NCBI RefSeq assembly: GCF_001039355.2
Contig: NW_019775791.1
Coordinates: 418,233 to 482,232 of the forward strand
DNA from: Lingula anatina
Lineage: Eukaryota > Brachiopoda > Lingulata > Lingulida > Lingulidae
DNA length: 64,000 nucleotides
Direction: 5' to 3'
Below are positions 13,301 through 21,750 of the stretch, piece after piece. Position 1 is the stretch's first letter; every line of letters starts with the position of its first letter. The translations under genes and the position numbers were made by a program. The notes under the pieces are model-generated. The model had not been told where the DNA came from and made no database searches. It was given only the letters and a program-made list of their open reading frames with translations.

Positions 13301-14831
13301 ACAAGTTTCAGCAGAATCGTAGAACCAGTGATGAAGATCAAAGTATCTGTGGCAACAGACAAAAGTCCTTTTCTGGAAATGGACAACAAGGAAGATCTGA
13401 TAAATCTCAGCAAGATGGTAGCAACAAAAATAGACCCCAGGATCAGATGTCTGCTGGTGGAGATGCGGGAGCCAAAGCTTTTATTGATCGATTACACCAA
13501 AGAGGAAAGCCGTCTAGATATCAGCAAAAGTCTGGTCATCAAGGCAGTCCAGACAGACGACAAAAACAAAGCAGTCAGAAATCTCCAGGGCCGAGAAACA
13601 AACAGCTGAAATCTCCAAAATCAGGAAACAAACAGCAGGAATCTCCAGGATCGGGAATCAAACAACAGAACTCCCCAGGACCAGGAATCAAACAGCAGAA
13701 CTCCCCAGGCATATCTTATGGAGGTCAACTGCCAGATGTGTCTGCCCAGCAACAGTCAGGTCGCAGTCCTCTGAACTATCCCCCTAACAAAACTTCACAG
13801 GTGAAAGGTCATGGCCCAAGACCTTCCCCACAACAAGCTGACAGATCTCCTGTAGGCAGCTCCTATCACCAACCTTCACATGTGACAGGCTATGAATACA
13901 ATACTGCCACAAAACCTTCCCCACAACAAGCTAGTCCACATCCCTCAGTTAACACCTCTCACATGCCAGAGCACCAGTCAGATCCTGGGCATAGTGTCTC
14001 TACTGCACCATGCCGAGTGCAGTCAGGACGCAGCCCATTCAATGTACAAACTCCGCTGCCATTGGAAGGCCCAGGCTATGGGCGAAGTGTGTCAACCACT
14101 CCGATTCCACAACTATCTAGTCGCAATACAGTAGATTTCCCACCTCAGCAGGATTTTCAGGGTCGAGGTCACCAGGAGTATCCTCTAGAGCAGCCATTAC
14201 AACCTCAAGGATACGATCCATACTTCAGGAGTTATTCATCCCATAATTACCAGGCCAGGAGATATGAGAACCCAGCTGACTACAGGGAGGAGTACAGAGA
14301 GATGCCAGCATATCACTATGGTAACTACCCTCCCAGAGGAGGCTATAGAGGGCACCACTATAGAGGAAGAGGAGGGTTTCACCATAGATACTCACAGCCA
14401 CTTCAGCAAAGTAAGAAATATTCTTTTATTAGCATTATCAGCGTGTGTGCTGGCAGTATTCATGGTTTTAGTCCTGTCCTGTACGTCTCTTCCAAGTGTT
14501 TGCATTTTTATGATAGGGTCTGACTGTATTGTAGAACCAGTGCAGTGTTGGAAATGCTGTGGATTGCGGTGGTAACATACATCTTGTTATTTCTGTTAAA
14601 TCATTTGAAGTTGTAACTTGAAAGAAACGTACGTTTGTACTTTCTCAGAAACTTTGGTTTAATCTTCATCAAAATTCAAGGAATGAAATAGAAAAGTAAA
14701 CGCCTCATTCGTTTAAAAGCCTGATATTTTCTGTTGCTGTTTTAGGTGGTCTGGAGCAGAGACTGGAGAGACTGGTGGCACTCCTGGAACAACAGCAGCT
14801 TCTCCAACTGCAGCAACACCAAGACAAATAA
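1..14831 (+). CDS. TDRD1: TDRD1-like multi-Tudor protein with N-terminal RRM (5' partial, 23 exons)
   Basis: Exons read by phase: 1-103, 360-423, 1121-1218, 1751-1889, 2548-2648, 2896-3008, 3163-3306, 4046-4138, 4372-4468, 4704-4758, 5888-6154, 7106-7264, 7792-8019, 8214-8385, 8761-9028, 9263-9466, 9723-11112, 11337-11540, 12147-12260, 12410-12586, 12938-13080, 13201-14410, 14746-14831. About 1,875 residues are visible; the start lies upstream. Order: RRM (about residues 41-120, strand motif QLYVVGIP), MYND finger (about 275-313, CLKC..CGAC..YCSPAC..H..C), four Tudor cores (about 485-550, 770-835, 1105-1175, 1330-1396) with motifs QDYGN, LDYGN, CDYGN and a divergent VDFGQ, then a Gln/Ser/Pro and Arg/Gly-rich tail and a short Leu/Gln coiled coil. 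MYND plus four Tudors is the TDRD1 plan; this family binds dimethyl-arginine PIWI proteins in germ granules. The RRM recalls Drosophila Vreteno. Exon 17 contains a frame break near 10690-10705. Confidence 0.88.
444..632 (+). repeat. 47-bp tandem repeat, about 4 copies
   Basis: The unit, which contains ACTCTGTCTACATGGCACAG, recurs with starts at about 444, 491, 538 and 585 in TDRD1 intron 2. The first copy carries a few substitutions and the later ones are almost identical. Confidence 0.9.
1219..1465 (+). repeat. Degenerate tandem repeat of about 30-35 bp
   Basis: Imperfect repeats of a motif like GAACTCTATAGATAGCTGTA fill the start of TDRD1 intron 3, directly after the exon 3 donor, in about seven or eight diverged copies. 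Confidence 0.75.
1938..2434 (+). repeat. C-rich low-complexity tract interrupted by an assembly gap
   Basis: Runs of CCCCACCCC and repeats of CAACCCCCAGCCATTATCCC flank a run of Ns at 2125-2351. The complementary strand has many closely spaced G-runs and could form G-quadruplexes, a plausible reason for sequencing failure. Apparent proline/histidine reading frames across it are compositional. Confidence 0.9.
2125..2351. other. Assembly gap (N run)
   Basis: A run of 227 undetermined bases inside the C-rich tract of TDRD1 intron 4. Confidence 0.99.
3400..3591 (+). mobile_element. PIF/Harbinger-like MITE, copy 1
   Basis: The element begins GACTGGGTTCC after TTA (3397-3399) and ends GGGAATGGTCC before TTTAG, so the target duplication is imperfect here. 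It shares the family core CAGCTTCAGTAGTCATGACAGACATCTAAG and lies in TDRD1 intron 7. Confidence 0.65.
4046..4468 (+). other. MYND zinc-finger exons of the TDRD1-like gene
   Basis: The first half-knuckle (KKCLKCGGPG) closes exon 8 (4046-4138); the rest (FLRCGACKSPYCSPACQRED, then EHKVQC) fills exon 9 (4372-4468). The C-x2-C, C-x2-C, YC-x3-C and H-x4-C spacing is that of MYND fingers. Low-complexity T-rich and ATT microsatellite sequence fills the intron between the two exons. The 3' end of exon 9 and its donor are duplicated 57 bp downstream. Confidence 0.85.
4314..4357 (+). repeat. (ATT)n microsatellite
   Basis: About 14 copies of ATT lie just upstream of the acceptor of TDRD1 exon 9 (MYND). 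Confidence 0.95.
4452..4540 (+). repeat. 57-bp duplication across the MYND exon donor site
   Basis: The end of exon 9 and its donor (CAGTGTAAGACAATCAG followed by GTAAGATCTTCTG) occur at 4452 and again at 4509. The second copy supplies an intact-looking duplicate donor. Its use would lengthen the exon by 57 nt, a multiple of three. Confidence 0.85.
5208..5430 (+). mobile_element. PIF/Harbinger-like MITE, copy 2 (TSD TTA)
   Basis: The terminal inverted repeats GGGTGCATTCCCAGAG and (inverted) GACCCCATTCCCATAG are bounded on both sides by TTA (5205-5207 and 5431-5433). The 223-bp element lies in TDRD1 intron 10 and has no coding capacity. Confidence 0.8.
5948..6075 (+). repeat. In-frame 10-residue repeat inside TDRD1 exon 11
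   Basis: A 30-bp unit encoding SDTLSQRAER is repeated about three and a half times and ends in SDPPP. It keeps the reading frame and lies in the linker between the MYND finger and the first Tudor domain. Confidence 0.9.
7397..7775 (+). repeat. 189-bp direct duplication split by a single N
   Basis: 7397-7585 and 7587-7775 are near-identical apart from a few percent of substitutions, and one N (7586) separates them exactly. An unmerged pair of haplotype contigs is more likely than a real duplication. It lies in TDRD1 intron 12 and does not touch coding sequence. Confidence 0.85.
8780..8990 (+). repeat. In-frame repeats of 25-27 residues in TDRD1 exon 15
   Basis: Three copies of a motif like QNMARQSSEEV..A..ATSS follow one another in frame between Tudor domains 1 and 2. 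The copies differ by small in-frame indels, so the linker looks like an expanding coding minisatellite under frame constraint. Confidence 0.85.
11700..12146 (+). repeat. 75/77-bp minisatellite duplicating the TDRD1 exon 19 acceptor
   Basis: TGTCTAG recurs at 11761, 11836, 11911, 11986, 12063 and 12140. The first four steps are 75 bp and the last two boundaries follow 77-bp units. Each unit ends with a pyrimidine-rich acceptor-like string (CCCTCTGTCTAG). Only the last copy (AG at 12145-12146) abuts the conserved exon, which starts at 12147. Confidence 0.9.
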
Positions 14832-14834
14832 TCA

Positions 14835-15115
14835 GCAGTAGCCCAGTCCATAGAGGGCGCCACAAAGTCTCTAATAAATTGCAATAGCCCATTAGATGGA
14901 GGGCGCCACCAGGCCACTAATTAACACCAGTAATCCAGTTAATAGAGGGCGCCTACAGATCACTAATAAACAGCAGTAGCCCAGTGCATAGAGGGCGCCA
15001 CCAGGCTACTAATAAACAGCAGTAGCCCAGTGCATAGAGGGCGCCACCAGGCTACTAATAAACAGCAGTAGCCCAGTGCATAGAGGGCGCCACCAGGCCA
15101 GTGCATAGAGGGATC
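14835..15115 (+). repeat. Tandem repeat in the TDRD1 3' UTR
   Basis: About six copies of a 45-50-bp unit containing CAGCAGTAGCCCAGTGCATA and GAGGGCGCC begin just after the stop codon. Many units carry ACTAATAAA, so the array multiplies potential polyadenylation signals. Confidence 0.85.
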
Positions 15116-15770
15116 CACTTGGTTTCTGTGCCCACAAAGATGGAAAAAGATGATAAAAACTATTTGAAATAGTGATCAAATATTTTTGACAATTTGAAAT
15201 TTATTTTATCGCTATGGGAGGATAAATACATGGATGCATGGCAAAACATTAACAGTCTACCCCCCTTTCTCTATTTCATAATAATTGAATCATATTCTTT
15301 GTGGCCCTGGCCGTAATAAATCCTTTGTCGGAAGAGGAAAGCAAGCTCAATGATTATTTTTGTTTTTCCCAGTCATTTACTTGCATATATGAACTATGTA
15401 ATGTTATATGTAGTTTACATATATTCATATTTAAGTTGAATTTCTAAAATGTTTATTTGAACATCTTGTAAATATATCATTTGAAGATTGATGAGATAAT
15501 TGATAAGAAACCATTATAATCTAGTCGCATGATTTAATTCCTAACAAGTCGTAGGATGTCAGTTAAAGTAAGCAACTGCTTGTAAACTCATAACCAGCTT
15601 TGGTATCTGCTCAGTCAGTATTAACGTGTAATAGTTTTGTGCAAAATTATGCAATTTTATTAATTATAATTTTTGTAAGAGTAACTCTATAATCTTTTGG
15701 TGTGGAGGGGACTCCACCCTCATTCTATTAAAAATTTTCAGTATTGTTTGTTCAAACTTGTAAGATTCTC

Positions 15771-15776
15771 AATAAA
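15771..15776 (+). terminator. Probable TDRD1 polyadenylation signal
   Basis: An AATAAA hexamer lies about 940 bp downstream of the stop codon, followed by a T-rich stretch. Earlier AATAAA copies in the repeat array are alternatives. Confidence 0.45.
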
Positions 15777-16496
15777 TATGTTGACCTTTAAATAACTGTA
15801 CCAAACGTTGCATTCTACTTGAAAGATTTCAATGCATCTTCTGTCAAAAGCTTTAAATTTAGAAATGTTGGCTTATCTGGCTGTGCAAATGAGGGACTCC
15901 CAATCTTAGGGTGCTGTTTTAATGACATTCACCTTTAACGATCACATACATTGAAACCACTGATAAACCAGAAGATGCGAATTTTTGATGGTAGAAATGT
16001 TTTTGGATTTATTGAGAGTATATTAGGCATTTCCTCCTGAAGTAATTAAACCAATTTCATTTTCTCTTACATTTCTTTCAAACTCATTGAAACATCTTTT
16101 AAGACTTAAAAGTCTTAAGTCCATTAAGTGATGGCATTTGAGCACTTTGGTGCTCAAAAAACCATAAATAGTTCTTAATTTTGTAGTGTACTACTGGTTT
16201 AAACTCGACTAGAGTACAATGAGACTGCATCTTTAAATTGTTCTATAATTGTTACTTTTGAATAATGTAATTTCACCCATTTTTTTTCAAACAAATGTGC
16301 TACAGCACAGGAACAGGTAGTCCAATTTCCATGTCTGGTGACAATGTCTAGAGCTCTTCCCATACATGCTAACAGGCTTTGGTAACATCACCAGATCTTG
16401 GCACATATAAGTACAGTTTGTAAACATATAGATATGTAACATCTGATGGCTCTTATAAAGAAGCGCAGTAGAGAACTCATTTGATGTCAGATCTTA

Positions 16497-18296
16497 TCAC
16501 TTGTTATTTGAATGATCAGCCGCTTGCAACTTCAGAATTTCATCTTTGTCTTTTATGTATTCCCTAAGTTCATTCTCTGGGATATCTTCCTCTGTCAAAA
16601 ATTCACAATCCAGATTACTGTGACTTGATACAGAAATACTCTCCCGAGAGCAAGAGTCATCTTGCTCAGAATGAAGTCGAGCCTTTTTGTAAGCTGTTGG
16701 AAAAATAGCAGACCCTCCTTTACGTTTTCCATGGTAACCAAACTGCTCGGTGTCACCATCAAGAAGTTCTGCCCCCTCCCGGTCCTCCTGCTGTAAAGAT
16801 ATGGCAGTTGCCAGTAGAGATTTCTGGTATTTCAGAATATCAGGCAAGTGTAAGTGGACTTTATCTGGTTTCACATCACTAAGCCAGGGCACCCCCTCAG
16901 CCAGAGCACACAACACCGTCTTCAACTCCTCAACAAAGTGCTTTAGTCTGTATTTCCACTGCAACAATTTAAAGGTAGAAACAAATCTGCATATTGGTGT
17001 CTTGAGCTCTTTAACATTATGAGACTGCCAGACCAAGTATGCGGCAGCCGTGATCACAGAATTATACCTCCTTCCACTGCTGATCCAGGTCTCCTTACAC
17101 AACTCCACTAATCTTGTCACCTCATCAAGCTCTGTGTCACTAAAGTTACATGAACTGAGACAAGATGGGATAAGATCAACAATATCCTGTGCTTCCAGTG
17201 TGATGTTTAAAACCTTCAATATTTCTTTATAGTACTTGCCAAGGTCAAACACACTACACTGACACAGAGAGGCTGTGGAGTTGAGCGTGACAGGCCACCC
17301 TCTCTGCCTGCATACCACATACACAGCAGCACTGGCTAATACTAACTTATTTGCCAATAAAATGCCCCGGAAGGGCCCAGACCTGTGAATTAATTTATTA
17401 TACATATCCAGGGCACTCTCTTTCATGTCAGAGCTGAGGTTCATGGCAGCTGAGATTTCTTTGATCCTCTTCTCTCCAATCTTTTTGCCCTCAGAACTTC
17501 TCTCCCCATCACCATGGTGTTGTATCAGATTCTGCAACTTCTTGGAAGAATTCCAGAAGATGTCTGACTTATTTGACCACACTGTCTGTTCTGGAGGGGC
17601 CTGGAAGCCTCCCTACAAAATAATGAGTGACAAAAAAATAAATTAAAAATGTTACCTATGTTTAGCCTGGAATGTTACCAATGTTGTCGAGAGCCTACAT
17701 TAAAATATAAACCCCAACTCACTCCCTTTAACTTTGTCACTGTTATATGTTTCTACGCATTAATTTGAGGGGGATAAAAGAACGCAACACTGGACATGTG
17801 CTTTTACTACTCTAAACTAATCTTTATTTAACTAGAGAGTGTCTTGCCACTAGGGGCACTCCACCACAAGACATAACAGTCACTTTGTTCGCTTACCTAA
17901 CTTCCATCTTCTTACAAGTCATTCTATAAATTACATGTACTGAGTACATGTACATGTACACTTTTAGTTTATAGAATGGGTCTATTATTACGTATCAAAC
18001 TTCTCATGTTTTCAACACACTGGGGATTACACACGACACACAAAAGATTTAGAGTCAGTTACTAGACTATTCGTATTTTCTTTTTATTATTACCAATGTT
18101 ATAAAAAGAATTATTGCCAAATCAGGAAATTATATATAAACACTGAGTCGACTGAGTAACCCCGCTGGAGTCGGTCAGAACACATTACCTGTGCCTTAAC
18201 GGTACCACAATCTTCACAAACCAGCTGAGAACAGCCTCCGTGATCGTCAGTTATCAACGAGTTTTTGCCACAGTTGTCACAGAGCTGCGAGTCCAT
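16497..18296 (-). CDS. BRF2: BRF2, TFIIIB 50-kDa-like subunit
   Basis: Two exons, 18296-18189 and 17612-16497, join in phase 0 to give about 407 residues, close to the roughly 420 of the vertebrate protein. BRF2 is the TFIIB-related factor used at RNA polymerase III genes with upstream promoters such as U6 snRNA. Exon 1 encodes a TFIIB-type zinc ribbon (LCDNCG..., then VCEDCGTV, about residues 5-31). Exon 2 encodes two cyclin-like repeats, with family-typical SGPFRGILLANKLVLASAAV, CRQRGWPVTL and VITAAAYLVWQS. An acidic C-terminal motif (EEDIPENELREYIKDKDEI) matches the vertebrate tail. The start is the ATG at 18296; a GTG 12 bases upstream in frame is not needed. It diverges from HAUS8. Confidence 0.92.
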
Positions 18297-18615
18297 CTTA
18301 CTCCACACGAGCTGTGTGACTTTCTGTTTCAGAACGTACAGGCTGCGTAATAGATGACTGGTTCAATACGATAGCTATGTCTCGAGAAGTCCTATGGTTT
18401 GGAATCTAACATTGAAAATGACATCATAAAATTAAGGTAATTATTGACATGATTTTTTAACCTTGAAAAGAATGAATAAAATCTGAATTTTCGGTATAAT
18501 TCATTGGAATAAAAATTGCTTGGTTTTATGTCTGGAGAAGACCTGTCGTCTTCCGATGCCAACCCTCTATTTCTAACTCTCGAGGTGAAGGTCGTATAAA
18601 GCGGGAGTTTTCAAG
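18297..18615. promoter_or_regulatory. Divergent BRF2/HAUS8 promoter region
   Basis: Only 319 bp separate the two start codons on opposite strands, so this stretch must hold both 5' UTRs and a shared or overlapping promoter. It is moderately GC-rich near both ATGs; no clear TATA box at a sensible distance was recognised. Confidence 0.6.
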
Positions 18616-21600
18616 ATGGCGTCAAAAAGATCATTGTATCAGCCAGCACAGCAAGATACTGTTGGACACGGTTTTAACAGGTATTTATACATTATTTTGA
18701 TTCATAACAAAAGGTAATGCTGTAACACGTATGTTGATCACAGAAACTAGGCAACTGTGATCTATAACTCGCCAAGCCGTCGATATCAATGAAAGTGAAT
18801 CTGAATGNATATTCGAACGTAAACAGTAAATTTTATTTGAGTCTTTCTGTATTTTACCGTGAAAATTAGTGTCTGTAATTCGGCATTCTCACACTTCCAC
18901 AGAAATGTGGCACAGCTTAATCGCTACTGACTTCTGCTTGTCATGTAAAATGTAATCCTACTATGTTATTCCTACCAGCTAACTTGACGCTGCTGTCCAT
19001 TTTCAATGTTGTCTGTCCATAATATCCACCAGTAGTACTGCCTTTTACCTGTTTTTTTCATTTGCAGGAAACCACTCACACAGGGAAGACTTATATCCCA
19101 GTCTGACTCTGCATTAGGAGCTGAGATTTCACAAACTGAAAGCCCATCACAGAGGTTATATAAGCCAGGTACAGTAGCCTCACACTGAACATTTCATCAG
19201 ACGCTAGAGATTGTTTACATTGTACTTGTGTCCAAGAATTTGTGAAGTTAGTTATAAACTGTTTGAAACATTTCAAAGTTGAAAGTATAACTTATATCAA
19301 TCTAGTATTGATTTGGTGAAGGTAGTTACATGGCTGAAGCAAGTTTTGTTCTAAGAGATGTAGAAAGGTGTTGCCTTAGAGTTCATTTTGTATTTGTGAG
19401 TCATGGGGAACTTTGTGTGTTGCCAACTCAGAATTAAAAAAAAATCTGTACTTTATTTCATATTTCAGGCACAGATGGAAGTTACAAAGTGAGCTATGAT
19501 GGAAGCAGTACAGGAGATCTTTCTCCCAGACAGAAGTTGAGTAGCCATAAGAAAGTCCATTCTGACCACCAAGTAGAGGATGTGTTATCTAGCCCAAGAA
19601 GGTATATACATACATACATACATACATACATACATACATACATACATACATACATACATGCACATTCTGTTTTAGCCACCCAAAAGTGGTCAAGGTAACT
19701 GATGTAAAATAAAACATGATGATCTGTTCTCTTCATGTACACTAAGTAACAGTTTCAACCATGGTGAATAATGTGATTATTTTTGCGTAATTTTTGTGAA
19801 ATGTGTATTTTTTGCATTAAAATGTATTGGATAGAAAACGGTTTTTTGTTGAAGATTATTTGTCAGTGGTGAATTCAAATTTCATTCACAGTTGTAAGAG
19901 CCTCTTTTAAAAAACAGTAAATGTAGTAATTTAATGAGGTACTTTGCTTGTTTCAGAGCTCAACCAAATCAAACAGAACACCATTCTCCGAAACGTGTCA
20001 CACCATCCAGACTATTAGAATTATCAGACAGTGATGATGAAGTGGCATTTAAAACAAGAGTGAGTTATTAGATGCTGTTCACATTGAATCTGATTAACTG
20101 TTCATAGCAGTTAAGTACCTTTCCATTTTGTTTTTACACTAACTAGCTGTGCATTACCAGTCATGTATAGTATGATTCTGCAGGAAGACAACAGACCAAC
20201 ACCATGTCCTATCATGTCAGTCTCTGTGTATATCCTGATAGTGTGTTGCTATCACTGTCCTCCATGTTACTGGTTTTCTCACTTCCAGAGATCTCCTCGT
20301 GTAATGCAGCACATCAAGCACAGTCCAGCGCCAAATGTTCTGGTAGTGGACGCGTCCAGACAGACCAGACAGCCTCTGGACACAGAAGTGGACATCCACC
20401 TGGGGTTTGAACACTCCCCTGTCAAAGTGGTCTGCCACTCCCCGGGGGCTGTACATTCTGACCTCAGGTAATGAGAGGACTGGATTATGATCAACTTCCT
20501 CCCCCTCCCCTCCTCTCTCTCTCTCTCTCACACATACACACACACAACATGTATATGTGTTTTTTTATATTTATTTATTATTGGTTCACAAATTAGACCT
20601 TTTTAACAGGTTTGTCAAAATAATGAGACATTTGTACCCCATTAAAATACTTAATTTTTGAATTTGGTTCTTGTGCTGAAAAAAACCTAAGCTTTCATCA
20701 CCTAAGCATTGTTATTAAGAAGAACAATTCCAATTGTTTGTATTTGTTGATTAATCAGACATTACAGTCTTGAAGCATCTTTTCCCATATTTCATCCCCC
20801 AGGAACACAGGGGACACTGCAGCAGCCAGGAGGGTACAGGTGGACCAGGTCCCCTCTGTGAACATATTGTCTGGGAACACAGATATCCCACAGTCAGACC
20901 AGGAGAGACCAGGACACCGGTTTAAGTCTCCTATGGTCATCAGAGAGGCTGCAGTGGCAGGTAAGTAAACCACAAGTTCTGTCTCCTGTCTTTGTCAGAG
21001 AAAGACATAAGGGCAGATTAAGCCAGGTGTTGTAACTGTTCTTGAAATCTAAACTGGCATCAAATTAACTGTCTTAGCTTGTTTGCCTGAATAACAATAA
21101 CAGGGGATAATTCCCACTCGTTTTGATATTCTTAACTTTCAACTGGTGGCTATATAAAAGAGAAATGACAGTTAGGTGTCTAGGCAGTGTCAGGGCCTTG
21201 TCTCAGTGATGACTGGTGGTGTTGTTACAGGTGTCATTAGAACCAGTGTACTAGCATAGTGAACCACTGCTTTTATTATGATGTCACAATGTTCCATATT
21301 TAAGGTGGCAAGATTGACCATCATTCTGCAGTGGAGACAGTGGATACAACCGACCACTTGACCAGGCCAATGAGGGAGGACCTTCAGTACCAAACTTACA
21401 AGCAACCCAGAGTAATTATAGGAGATAGTGGAATACCAGGAGTGGAGCCCTTCCCTCAGAGTGACACTGCCTCTGTGGACGAGGTGTACCATGAAGTAAA
21501 GCCTAAGTGAGTACACATGTACTGATGACTTACACCAGTATAGTATAGTATAGTTTATTGCCGAATCAACTTGACATAGGTATATAACCAAGAAAACAAA

Positions 21601-21679
21601 CATAACATTTGTGGTAGGTGCAGGTGGTGGTGGCAACCACTGTTAACACATTGGAATACATAAAGAGTGGTGGATGGAC

Positions 21680-21750
<71 letters not shown>

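Larger units (their letters stand above)
14832..16496. other. Convergent 3' region between TDRD1 and BRF2
   Basis: The region holds the probable 3' UTRs of two genes that run toward each other. An AATAAA for TDRD1 lies at 15771-15776, and an inverted AATAAA (TTTATT, 16008-16013) could serve BRF2. Repeat copies at 14845-15115 also contain several AATAAA-like strings. Small palindromes occur at about 16098-16120 and 16137-16162. No further gene is seen. Confidence 0.6.

Noticed and set aside
16098-16162. Small perfect hairpins (AAGACTTAAAAGTCTT and TTTGAGCAC...GTGCTCAAA) in the TDRD1/BRF2 tail region
   Set aside because: They are short and lack a polypyrimidine or histone-type context, so no RNA gene or terminator can be claimed.
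18297-18308. A BRF2 start at GTG (18308)
   Set aside because: An ATG four codons downstream begins directly before the zinc ribbon, and non-ATG starts are rare in animal genes.
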